This document shows positions 11,798 through 23,300 of a DNA stretch of 64,000 bases, piece by piece. The position numbers were made by a program, and so were the translations under genes. The DNA is from Fasciola hepatica (taxonomy: Eukaryota > Platyhelminthes > Trematoda > Plagiorchiida > Fasciolidae): contig CANUEZ040000031.1 of NCBI GenBank assembly GCA_948099385.1, positions 5,759,001 through 5,823,000 of the forward strand, written 5' to 3'. Below the pieces are notes generated by a model, which ran no database searches, had not been told where the DNA came from, and saw only the letters and a program-made list of their open reading frames with translations. The number at the start of each line of letters is the position of its first letter. Position 1 is the stretch's first letter.

Positions 11798-12776
11798 TAT
11801 TTTTGTTATTCTGCTGCATCTCCTGTTTTGGTGCGCTTGCGAGATTGAACTGCAGGATATTAAAACAATACCGCAACGATTTTTACGGAGCCAGCTTTGC
11901 CAGTCCTTCGGAAACTCCTCAGCTTTTAGCGCTTCAGTTGCCCGTGAACTTCAGCGATGCTTTCTCAACACTGCTTCATGCTGCACTCGAATACTACACA
12001 ATGTTGTCACATTTTAATGATCGACGACAAGCTTTGCTTATGCAATCTCTTCCGAAACAAATTGATTCTGTTAGTCTGACGAACTCCGCACATCATTGTA
12101 AGGTGGAGAGGAATTGTGATGAACCTACGTTTTCATGTGAAGAAACCGCCATCCGATCCAATATCATATCGCTTGTTGTGCAGTAGGCATTTTAAGTCGT
12201 GAAAAAGTTTTTGCAGGTTTGTCTTTGCCCAATTAAACTACATTCTACACCGGGCTACTTGCAAGCTTGTCAGTAGGCTAATTATCAAATAATCTACCCG
12301 AGCTGTGAGCGTCAGGCTTAATTACGTAGACCTTGTTTTGTGCATATTGACACCATTCCCGCCAATAAAGGATGCTGTAGAACGAAAATTATCGACGGAT
12401 AAGTATCAGCATGCGATAAACTCCTCGGAAGACTACAAAGAGTTTATCTAGTCTAAGGGTTATGAATTCAGTGGTCCAGATTGCCGTTCGACAGCCTTAT
12501 TACATGTGGTAACAAGTTCCATCTAAACATATAAGACAGTTAAAATGTTTGATCTGTCGCACTAGTGATCGGATGAAAAATACGATCCGTATGGTGCATA
12601 CAAAACACCTTGAAAACGTAAAATCTTATTGAAACAGATTCCTGATGTGAACCATTGTGAGTATTATCACTCACACAGCAAAATGGGATATTGCGGTCTC
12701 TCTAACGTCTTAAATCTTCCTATCACTCATCGGTAATCGTGTAGTGTCATGACGTGTCCAATAATAAACTGATAGA
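11798..12776 (+). repeat. Left arm of a ~979-bp inverted repeat
   Basis: This segment is present again, reverse-complemented, at 18154-19132. Positions pair so that left plus right coordinate equals 30930. Over the parts I compared the arms are identical except at 11804/19126 and 12758/18172 and in the last few bases at each end. Similarity stops abruptly on both sides. No flanking target-site duplication is visible next to 11798 and 19132. Confidence 0.95.
11856..12186 (+). CDS. Exon-like ORF in the left arm, unidentified
   Basis: A ctgcag acceptor at 11850-11855 precedes an open frame of 109 codons, starting one base into the exon and ending in TAG at 12184-12186. The peptide begins ILKQYRNDFYGASFASPSE and contains LPVNFSDAFSTLLHAALEYY. 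It looks like real coding sequence, with balanced composition and predicted helices, but I do not recognise the family. An AATTAAA-like string follows about 45 bp after the stop, so it could be a terminal exon. Alternatively a donor at 12112 (AAG followed by GTGGAG) would end it earlier. It could also be chance, since no flanking exon supports it. Confidence 0.4.
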
Positions 12777-12913
12777 ATCAGCTTTATCAATCTGTCGAAC
12801 ATGGATATATGAATATTACTTTTGCTTGTTCCGGTTCAGTACACAGTAATTGAGATCGTTGTTTGCACGCGAATTTGCGTTTCTGATGTAACTTTTGATA
12901 TTCTTCGTGTTAC

Positions 12914-13167
12914 CTTTTAGTTAGCACTAAAACGGTGAAGGAGCCCAAGGAGACACCAGCTCGTAGTAAAGGTCGAATAAGGTTTGGAAATTGCATTGCA
13001 ACTCGCCTAATTTTCGTGACTTTTCCTGACGATATTTCGCTGTAATTTGGGTAATCGATTAGCACTCTTGGAAGACCCAAATCGCTTTCCAGAACACAAA
13101 GACGAGATATTTGCTCGGACAGCGGCGGCGGCTTGTGTCTTTCCAGTATCGAGCAGCTCTTCGATTG
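12914..13167 (-). CDS. Exon-like ORF in the loop, unidentified
   Basis: On the minus strand a polypyrimidine stretch and ttaccacag (ending at 13168) lead into 84 open codons plus two bases, ending AAAAG before a GTAACA donor at 12913-12908. The peptide contains LSEQISRLCVLESDLGLPRV, then LIDYPNYSEISSGKVTKIRR and FPNLIRPLLRAGVSLGS. The composition and clean borders suggest a genuine host exon. I do not recognise the protein; it does not resemble the missing C-terminus of PUS10. It lies just inside the left arm of the inverted repeat. If the right-arm exon uses the AAG/GTGGAG donor, its phase would fit this exon, which is a weak hint that they belong to one gene. Confidence 0.45.
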
Positions 13168-13845
13168 CTGTGGTAAAGTAGCAAATCGGGGCAGTTGGAA
13201 AATCTTGATCAAGTCGACAGTTTGCGTTGGACTTGATTGTCGCCTATCCTTTTTCTGCCGATTTTCTAATGAAGAATCTTGTCATTCTGCCAAGGTCCAT
13301 CAACGTTATTTCACTACTCAGTGGTATCTCTCTCCCTAAATTAATCAGTTTCGTAACAGGAGCATTCGCTTCATATGACAAACCTTGCAGGATAATTTGA
13401 CCTAACTCGAAAAACCGAAAAATTTGTAATCACCTTGTGTTAAAAGTAGGCAGTTCTAGTGAACCGTGTAGTCGCCCAGATTTCTGAATGACATCTTCCT
13501 GTTCTTTTATTCGGCCATATCAGTAACAGTACGGTACATGAACGTACGTGGAATACTCTGGATAATAACACAGATAGGGAATTAAAAGACACTGTCGAAA
13601 AAACTACTGCCCGAACATGTTCATTTCAATATATGCGTGCTACAGAATAGTATTCTCGCCTATGTAGCGCGAAATTAGCCACAGATAAAGCTTCTCTAAA
13701 AGTGAAATAATTGGGAAGCACGACCGCAGATCAGATGCGAGAGAATTGTCCCACAGTTATTAGTTTTGACCATCCCCTGTATTACAGTCCAGATTGAAAT
13801 AACTAACTAATTAATCATTACCTGTTCACATAAATGGTCAACTCA

Positions 13846-15746
13846 AGGCGCACCTATATGTTCACTATAATCCCCTCAGACGGTCGTTCGAAACACGGAA
13901 AGAAAGACTGAAGATAATGAATTAAATTTTAGTTGCCATGCGACTCACGGGTTTATCGTTCTGTGATCTCAACAGCCCTTATTAAATAAAGAATTCTTGG
14001 GTATACTATTGTCCTCAGCCAAATATACTTAATCCCACGGTCAGCATGAATGTGCAACACTGCTATTTGAATCTGTCCCGTCGGAACTATTACTTTCTCC
14101 CATCAATCCGTATTGGGAGTTCTAAACAAATTAGTCACCCACAGACCCATTATTTTCGTTTTCCTCAACCTTCAGTCAAAGAGCTTTATCAGTGTTAGTC
14201 ACAACGAACAGCGGCCATCGTAGTGTTTCCAAGTAACGTTCTCGCTTTTCTGACCGCTTCAATCTGGCACTAGTTTTTCGTTCCTCAGTTACGCAGTCAA
14301 CTCAGTGCACATGTTGTGCCATAGAGAAGCGAACAAACAACCATTTAGTTTATCCGTCATAACAGCCGTTCTCAGCTTAACCATGATGAAGATCAACATG
14401 AGTCATGTGCAACCCAGACTACTGCACTTTTAGGTCATAATGTTTGGGCGGTTGCCAGTACCTTGATGTGTGTGTGTGCATGTGAACGCCAATGGTTATC
14501 AAAACCAATTCCGCCTAAATATATCGCACAGTTGAAAAGTTGGGTCTGTCGCGCTAGTGACAGGATGATACCCTATATGCAGTTTTCCCATCGGCCAGTA
14601 TATATGTGTGTGTATCTGTTCACCAGCACAATGCAGACACCGGATCGACAGACGCTACGAAGGCCAACACATTGAGTATTTTCCAGTATCAAGTGCATGA
14701 ACATAGTGATGGTTAGGTGATGTATAAGGCAGCGCAAATTGACCTCCTAGATGAAAAAGCACTTTATTTGATCTTTGCATGGGAAGTAGTCCATCAGTGT
14801 TTGTACTGTACCGATTATCACTGTATACCATCGCCGAATAAACCTCAGATTACGGTAATCGTGTGAAGAATTACACCCGTAAGCGCACGCTTGGGAAGCC
14901 TGTATCCTGGTTACGTTAACTGGGTCAGTCCGATCGATCGATTTTCAGCGTGCTCACGACAACGTGACCAGCGAGTTGACTGCGTCCATATAAGACAGCT
15001 CAAGAAGGAACGATCCGTCTAAACCCGACGAACACGCCTTAAGCAGGAAACATGGTAGAAACAGGAGAAAATTACAACTGGAAAATTGTGTGCTAACATT
15101 TTGACAGTCTGTCCCCTCGTCAAAACACGAATCAAAGTACTATTATCTACCACTTTCTACTGTGTTCCAACGTAGTCACTCTAAGACAGTTGGAAAGGAG
15201 AACCGCTGCGTGTGTAGTTTGCTGCAAGCTAAATGAATCGCTACCGTTCTTTCTTGGTGGTTTGCTGCCTGCTATCATGGGCAGCTTTATCGCTGGGGCT
15301 CATCATGAATAGTGAAACCCCGAATGAATTGGTTCAATTAAACAAGCTGGGAAGATCCAACCGTACAAAGTCTAACATATTATTCAATGATCTCGGAATG
15401 GAGACAATCTGACGTGTCCTTCCCGGGCTCTATAAATGAAGATAAAAACATGTCGAGCTATTGCGGAATATCAATGTGATTTATTAAAAGTACCCGGATC
15501 AACCACTGATAACAACCGCTTGAGATCACCACTGGTTCATTTTCGTGTTACAGAACGACCAACAGGTCAGGTGGAAGACCAGCACAATCTCATTATGCTT
15601 ACTACTGCTTAACGCTTTCTGTTGTTTTTATCGTAGTCAATCTAGGGCAGTTGGAAGAGAACCGCCGCGTGTTTAGTGATTATAATCCATCCCTATTTGA
15701 CAGCTAGATAAAGCCAATCGCATTAAATTTTGGCAACTATGATACT
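13846..15746 (+). repeat. Direct repeat copy 1, 1,901 bp
   Basis: Followed without spacer by a second copy at 15747-17647. The only difference I found is 15377 (A) versus 17278 (T). The unit holds no convincing gene; a 70-codon ORF at 14463-14675 is simply carried along. The unit contains an internal degenerate repeat (about 15173-15215 and 15635-15680, sharing a gacagttggaa / gaaccgc pattern) and a segment at 14524-14580 resembling part of the inverted-repeat arms. Confidence 0.95.
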
Positions 15747-17647
15747 AGGCGCACCTATATGTTCACTATAATCCCCTCAGACGGTCGTTCGAAACACGGA
15801 AAGAAAGACTGAAGATAATGAATTAAATTTTAGTTGCCATGCGACTCACGGGTTTATCGTTCTGTGATCTCAACAGCCCTTATTAAATAAAGAATTCTTG
15901 GGTATACTATTGTCCTCAGCCAAATATACTTAATCCCACGGTCAGCATGAATGTGCAACACTGCTATTTGAATCTGTCCCGTCGGAACTATTACTTTCTC
16001 CCATCAATCCGTATTGGGAGTTCTAAACAAATTAGTCACCCACAGACCCATTATTTTCGTTTTCCTCAACCTTCAGTCAAAGAGCTTTATCAGTGTTAGT
16101 CACAACGAACAGCGGCCATCGTAGTGTTTCCAAGTAACGTTCTCGCTTTTCTGACCGCTTCAATCTGGCACTAGTTTTTCGTTCCTCAGTTACGCAGTCA
16201 ACTCAGTGCACATGTTGTGCCATAGAGAAGCGAACAAACAACCATTTAGTTTATCCGTCATAACAGCCGTTCTCAGCTTAACCATGATGAAGATCAACAT
16301 GAGTCATGTGCAACCCAGACTACTGCACTTTTAGGTCATAATGTTTGGGCGGTTGCCAGTACCTTGATGTGTGTGTGTGCATGTGAACGCCAATGGTTAT
16401 CAAAACCAATTCCGCCTAAATATATCGCACAGTTGAAAAGTTGGGTCTGTCGCGCTAGTGACAGGATGATACCCTATATGCAGTTTTCCCATCGGCCAGT
16501 ATATATGTGTGTGTATCTGTTCACCAGCACAATGCAGACACCGGATCGACAGACGCTACGAAGGCCAACACATTGAGTATTTTCCAGTATCAAGTGCATG
16601 AACATAGTGATGGTTAGGTGATGTATAAGGCAGCGCAAATTGACCTCCTAGATGAAAAAGCACTTTATTTGATCTTTGCATGGGAAGTAGTCCATCAGTG
16701 TTTGTACTGTACCGATTATCACTGTATACCATCGCCGAATAAACCTCAGATTACGGTAATCGTGTGAAGAATTACACCCGTAAGCGCACGCTTGGGAAGC
16801 CTGTATCCTGGTTACGTTAACTGGGTCAGTCCGATCGATCGATTTTCAGCGTGCTCACGACAACGTGACCAGCGAGTTGACTGCGTCCATATAAGACAGC
16901 TCAAGAAGGAACGATCCGTCTAAACCCGACGAACACGCCTTAAGCAGGAAACATGGTAGAAACAGGAGAAAATTACAACTGGAAAATTGTGTGCTAACAT
17001 TTTGACAGTCTGTCCCCTCGTCAAAACACGAATCAAAGTACTATTATCTACCACTTTCTACTGTGTTCCAACGTAGTCACTCTAAGACAGTTGGAAAGGA
17101 GAACCGCTGCGTGTGTAGTTTGCTGCAAGCTAAATGAATCGCTACCGTTCTTTCTTGGTGGTTTGCTGCCTGCTATCATGGGCAGCTTTATCGCTGGGGC
17201 TCATCATGAATAGTGAAACCCCGAATGAATTGGTTCAATTAAACAAGCTGGGAAGATCCAACCGTACAAAGTCTAACTTATTATTCAATGATCTCGGAAT
17301 GGAGACAATCTGACGTGTCCTTCCCGGGCTCTATAAATGAAGATAAAAACATGTCGAGCTATTGCGGAATATCAATGTGATTTATTAAAAGTACCCGGAT
17401 CAACCACTGATAACAACCGCTTGAGATCACCACTGGTTCATTTTCGTGTTACAGAACGACCAACAGGTCAGGTGGAAGACCAGCACAATCTCATTATGCT
17501 TACTACTGCTTAACGCTTTCTGTTGTTTTTATCGTAGTCAATCTAGGGCAGTTGGAAGAGAACCGCCGCGTGTTTAGTGATTATAATCCATCCCTATTTG
17601 ACAGCTAGATAAAGCCAATCGCATTAAATTTTGGCAACTATGATACT
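15747..17647 (+). repeat. Direct repeat copy 2, 1,901 bp
   Basis: Exact tandem continuation of copy 1 apart from one substitution. The junction shares a single base with the flank, as expected from non-homologous or slipped duplication. Such identity in non-coding DNA means either a very recent event or an assembly duplication. Confidence 0.95.
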
Positions 17648-18153
17648 AAACACAAAGTACACACCTAACCCGTAGTCAGATTATTGTTGTTGACTTAGCT
17701 AATTAATAAATGGCCGATCTAAGCAGAAATCACCCATGATAGGTGTCAAATTGATAGGCCATAAAAGTGATTTTGCATGTCTCGTTAATATTTCAGGCGG
17801 TCGTAAGTGCTGCAAAGGCTAATAGTGCGAAAGTATTTTCTGCGCCTAATTAAATGATCAGCAGCGTTCCAAATGAAAACTTAAGGCAACCGTTTTGTAA
17901 ACAGGACGCGACGGAAGCTTTCATGTATGCTTCGGCGTACTTGGTGAAATGATCAGGGTGAAGTATAATTTACAAATGAAACGTAAACAGGGAGACCGCA
18001 TTGTTTATTTAGGGACGTTTTGTTGGCGGAAGGGGCACCAAGCAGTTTGCGTCACAAAAACGTGCTGTAAAACAGTTAGTTAGTTGGTCTCTGATTGACG
18101 AAAGACAAGACTCACTGGAATGTGTAGCAAGTTTTTCTGCTAACTTGACAGAC

Positions 18154-19132
18154 TCCATCAGTTTATTATTGAACACGTCATGACACTACACGATTACCGA
18201 TGAGTGATAGGAAGATTTAAGACGTTAGAGAGACCGCAATATCCCATTTTGCTGTGTGAGTGATAATACTCACAATGGTTCACATCAGGAATCTGTTTCA
18301 ATAAGATTTTACGTTTTCAAGGTGTTTTGTATGCACCATACGGATCGTATTTTTCATCCGATCACTAGTGCGACAGATCAAACATTTTAACTGTCTTATA
18401 TGTTTAGATGGAACTTGTTACCACATGTAATAAGGCTGTCGAACGGCAATCTGGACCACTGAATTCATAACCCTTAGACTAGATAAACTCTTTGTAGTCT
18501 TCCGAGGAGTTTATCGCATGCTGATACTTATCCGTCGATAATTTTCGTTCTACAGCATCCTTTATTGGCGGGAATGGTGTCAATATGCACAAAACAAGGT
18601 CTACGTAATTAAGCCTGACGCTCACAGCTCGGGTAGATTATTTGATAATTAGCCTACTGACAAGCTTGCAAGTAGCCCGGTGTAGAATGTAGTTTAATTG
18701 GGCAAAGACAAACCTGCAAAAACTTTTTCACGACTTAAAATGCCTACTGCACAACAAGCGATATGATATTGGATCGGATGGCGGTTTCTTCACATGAAAA
18801 CGTAGGTTCATCACAATTCCTCTCCACCTTACAATGATGTGCGGAGTTCGTCAGACTAACAGAATCAATTTGTTTCGGAAGAGATTGCATAAGCAAAGCT
18901 TGTCGTCGATCATTAAAATGTGACAACATTGTGTAGTATTCGAGTGCAGCATGAAGCAGTGTTGAGAAAGCATCGCTGAAGTTCACGGGCAACTGAAGCG
19001 CTAAAAGCTGAGGAGTTTCCGAAGGACTGGCAAAGCTGGCTCCGTAAAAATCGTTGCGGTATTGTTTTAATATCCTGCAGTTCAATCTCGCAAGCGCACC
19101 AAAACAGGAGATGCAGCAGAATAACGAAAATA
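18154..19132 (-). repeat. Right arm of the inverted repeat
   Basis: Reverse complement of 11798-12776, nearly without mismatch. It begins 1.0 kb downstream (in gene direction) of the last PUS10 exon seen and has the exon-like ORF on the same strand as PUS10. The two arms enclose about 5.4 kb. Confidence 0.95.
18744..19074 (-). CDS. Exon-like ORF in the right arm, unidentified
   Basis: The inverted duplicate of the ORF at 11856-12186, identical in the bases compared. It lies on the same strand as PUS10 and downstream of it. It is not a simple continuation: the last PUS10 exon seen ends in phase 0, whereas this frame needs two bases from an upstream exon. It is therefore more likely part of another transcript or a duplicated exon fragment. 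Confidence 0.4.
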
Positions 19133-19981
19133 CACTTGAACTACCTTAATTCAGTTGATGTCATCGTTTGAAGAAAAAAATCGACAAAAATACTCCAGGA
19201 TGACTACAGTTTTGTGTTGTCTTCCAGGAGTGTGTTACCTGTTGGGCTATTGCCATCAACATGGGAAAGTAATTATGAAAACGAAATCCTCACAAGAACT
19301 ATCCAGTGGGCAGCTTCCGCGCCATACATGCACGCAACACAATGAGAAATCATCTGACGAGCCAACATGGTTAATGATATCCTTGTAAATTTTAGTATCC
19401 AGTTTATTATTTTATAAACAACAACGATGACAATCGGAAAAGTGCGGGCTAAAAATATAATGTGTAGCGAAGCCTGGAATTCCTTTTTGTCAGATGAGTA
19501 AAGGGCGTTCACTAAAGGGAAGTGAAATATACGACAACACCATAATACTGTTCGAGTCTAGTGAGGAAAATCAAGAATATAATGGTGAGATTCTGGTCCG
19601 ATTGCTGAGTGTTTGACTAAGGTCGTTCATTGAGGTTGGCGAAATGTTTCGCGGGGAAAGAAACAATGACCAGTCCAAGGTGCGGAAAAGTACTCGACTC
19701 AAACGCGTTTGAAACGAATGCCTGTTGAATTTCCGCGCTGAATGATTACCGAAATAAGATACGAGGTCAATGATTACTCATACTGGAAATAACATAGAAA
19801 CTATCCCTCGTGCTCGCTCAAAGTTTATGAAACGGAGTCGGATTAGTGGGGTTATGTGAATAAGACTGACAATCACCATTCAAAAGGTATCATGATGACC
19901 CTGAACAATTTCGTATTCAGTTCAATTTAAACCGGTAGTACAATGCAATATCAAAAACCGAATGGGTTGAGAGAAACTTAC
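19133..19981. other. Sequence between inverted repeat and PUS10 exon 6
   Basis: No coding segment recognised on either strand. I looked on the minus strand for the expected PUS10 C-terminal motif (TQAGTYIKEFVHG) and did not find it. This would be the start of the intron after exon 6. Confidence 0.4.
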
Positions 19982-20362
19982 ATCCATATTTGGCACCGCC
20001 ATAGCTGCTTCGAATGAGGCAAGCTCGAATGATTGGATCTCTCTTGGCCGGCAAATCAACGGTCGCCGATGCAGCACACGAATTGGGGTGAACTGGTTCG
20101 TTGAAATCGGCCCAAACTGAATACGGGCATAGGAAGACAGGCTATTTGAGTCCGTATTGGTGACCGGCTCAGGAGGCCAAACTAGTGTCGCGCCGTTTGC
20201 TGGCTGCGGTATTCGTGATAGAGTGGAAACGTGCTGATGCAACTGTTGGATCAACTCGGTGGTCAGTCCACCGAGGGGGCACCAACACAACGCTCGGTAG
20301 TGCTTGGATTTTGCATTTTCGCCGCATTTGATTATTTTGTTGGCAATTTCAGCCGAGACAAT
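19982..20362 (-). CDS. PUS10: PUS10 exon 6 (residues 460-586)
   Basis: Acceptor cacatcag. The exon reads IVSAEIANKIIKCGENAKSK and HYRALCW, equivalent to the human LVTREAI...TYSALIW, then FTPIRVLHRRPLICRPREIQ, equivalent to LRVLHRRPLAVRARVI. Between them are about 35 extra residues rich in Pro, Ser, Thr and Asn, absent from the human protein. It ends AVPNMD in phase 0 at donor GTAAGT. The next exon should begin near FRLxLKTQAGTYIKE. Confidence 0.95.
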
Positions 20363-23300
20363 CTGATGTGACGCGAGTAAGCAAGAAGCGTATTTAGGGT
20401 AGGGTGAGAATTAGAGAAATGAGGGTGTTTTAGGGAAAAGATCCAAGAACGCATTATGGCGAGGACGATTTTGTTGCATCTGATCTCGATGACCGAAGCA
20501 GAGTACTTTGGGTGGAATCCATGGATAACAGAAATGCGCAACCAATCAATCAATCAAACATAAAACAAAATTAATTCTCCACGGTGTGCACAAGCTAATA
20601 AGCAGCTTGTCAACTGATATAGCAAAGAGTTCCACCGACGCATAGCGATTTCAGTAATCTTGTTCTGCACTCGCGTAGAATACTTATGTTTCGGCCAGCT
20701 TCCTGTTCCTTCAGCAGAGGGTGACAGTCTACGGCTAAGGATGGGATCATATGACTCAGACGACTTCGTGACTATGCTGCTAGTCTGATACTGATTGCAC
20801 CGCTCAAAGATGGACTCACTTGGGAATGTCCAATCATCCCGCCAAGCCACTATCGCTTCTCTTCAGAATTACCCAGGGCAAGGAGTACTTTAATTCTCTC
20901 ATCTTTTACCACTATATTGAAGGGAAAAGCAGAGTACTTGAATGGGATCGACCATCACCTGTATCCGGTCACTTTATCCAAGAACAAGATCAGTGCAGTT
21001 CTCCTGTTCGTGAAGACAAATACTGTGTAGGCTCGGAAGATGTTTCCTCAATCAAATCACATCTTGTGACGTCAGAAAATAACAAAACACCAGTCAATTG
21101 CAAGTACTCCACATCTGATACAACTGCTAGAGATTCACTTTACGTGCAGTGACCAACGAGTTCGGCACACGAAAACCAGTTGTTTGTCCTCTTTGCGCAT
21201 TATTTTCCTTCCTGACTTTTGTAAGTATTGACTGACCGAGTTTATTCAGTGTACGATTGAGATTTGAAGTGTTCTGTTGATTTATAGCTCATTTCTTTAT
21301 TAACTGTACCGTACAGACTAGAAACGAAGTTCGATTCTTAAGTATGCGGTGCTCAAGTGTGGTGGTGCCGTAAATCGGCGTTAGTGATGTCAGATGCATC
21401 GGCTGCTTTCTGAACGATACATTCAACCACGGATCACTCAATGGATCACCGTACTTCAACTTACTTTTATATTCACATGTTGCTGTGGTTTGAAATACAT
21501 CAGATATAAAATGTCAGCATGCTACCATAGTTTCCCCAAATACGTGTATTCCCATTAAGTCGACTTATGAGTACTCCGGTTGTAGCAATGGTAGGTATTT
21601 CATCGGATATCGTGCCCAAAATAAGCACGCTAATTGGTGGACAAGTCTCTAACTCTAACGTCGGAACAATTATCGCGGGCTGTCGATAATACTTGAGTAT
21701 TCCCGTTGGAAAGTTTTCATTTAGTAAAACAGAGCGCTGAACCTTACTAATTCAAAATCCTGAAATTGATAATTACCGAAGTTCATGGATGCAGAGATCA
21801 TTCGTCGAACTAGAATCAAACTACATATCTAAATGATACGTGTTACGACATTATTGTTAGCTCGATGACCGAGGAGATCTAGCTTTCTCTCCCATCAAAC
21901 CATCTTTTACCTCGCTAGATCGGCTGGAATCCTTTTGTATGTTCGTATTTGAAATTTCAGCTAACGAAACCCAATTACTGAACGGATCCTTAAAACTGTC
22001 CAACAATAATAAGCCGATAATCATACAGTAGTTATGACCAGTCACGCGAGAAATAAATTTTATGATTATTTTTAAAGCATGACATGTAATTACCGGCTGA
22101 CAGACGACTAATATTTGGTGAAAAAGTCACGGCCGATTGAAAACTGCTTAGTTGGAAAGGTGGCCTGGCGGTGGCAGGATTGGAACTTTGGACAGAAGGA
22201 TGTAAAGCCCACGATTATGAGCGTTTGACTATCGACGGTCAATTGAGATCGTTCTTAATTCGGTACAGCTATATTCACCAGTAAAAGAGACTAAAATGTT
22301 TGCGGGGTAAAGTCAGTGACATATGAGCACACGGAGAAACACCAATAGGAAGGTAACACAGATGCGGGTGGGTCTGAATGAACTACTGCGTTTTCACACC
22401 GCATGTAGTCATGTAACGTAGTAAGATTTCATCACAAAGATACATTACCATTGATGAACATGTCAATGGAAGTCAAGCAACAGAAGTGAAAACATGTGGT
22501 GAAATCTACGTGCGTGACGATCGTTCCGACATAAACCACATACAGTCGTTTCAAGTAGAGAGAGACCGGACAATCAACGGAAGATCAATTCACTTTCCTG
22601 GTTGTCGATAAGTTTCCCAAAACCATTCTCGATCAGAATTCGTATCCCAGGATCGAAATTATTTGTGCGCAAAGTAAAGTCGTTCGAAAGCGATATAACT
22701 ACCCTGGCCTAAAACGGGCAACATCACACGCGGAAACACAGAAAATGCACAGATCAACTGTTGTTCACGCCTACTTACCATTTTGCAATGCCAACAATAG
22801 GAGAGTGTGAGCAGGACTACGCCATCCGCATGTTGTTTCCCAACCCCTTAAGTTTTCACTGGCCGCACACGGCGTTAGATTCCCAATGGATTCTGTCAGT
22901 AATAACTATGAGTGTAGAAGCTTAGAAGTGAATTACTTGAACGGGGTATGTTCGCCAACATCGCTGTTTGGATTTAAACCTGTTCTGATGACCGTATTAC
23001 ATTTCCCAGCGATTTGCGTTTGCTTCTCCTGATGAATCTTACGAGCAAGTTTGATTGTTCAACTCTTGCAATTTCGAATAAAGACTGTCCGATTATTTAT
23101 GTTGTGTTCACCTACCAACTGAGTGGAGAATCAAACGTAGCCAATGTGAAGGAATGGGCTGATAAATTGTCAATGGAAGGCCTGGTTCGTTTAGTAGAGA
23201 GCGCGATGGTTTGAAGACCGGCCGTCACGTCTATCCCTAACCTGAATCGAGGATAAGATGAAAGCGAACGAAGTGGATCAAAGAACCAATCAAATGGCAG

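Noticed and set aside
14463..14675. 70-codon ORF present twice (also 16364-16576)
   Set aside because: Its duplication follows from the 1,901-bp tandem repeat. The peptide is Cys/Met-rich and low in coding character, with no independent support.
18744..19074. Right-arm ORF as the last PUS10 exon
   Set aside because: The phase does not fit exon 6 and the peptide lacks the expected TQAGTYIKE and GDxGRT motifs.
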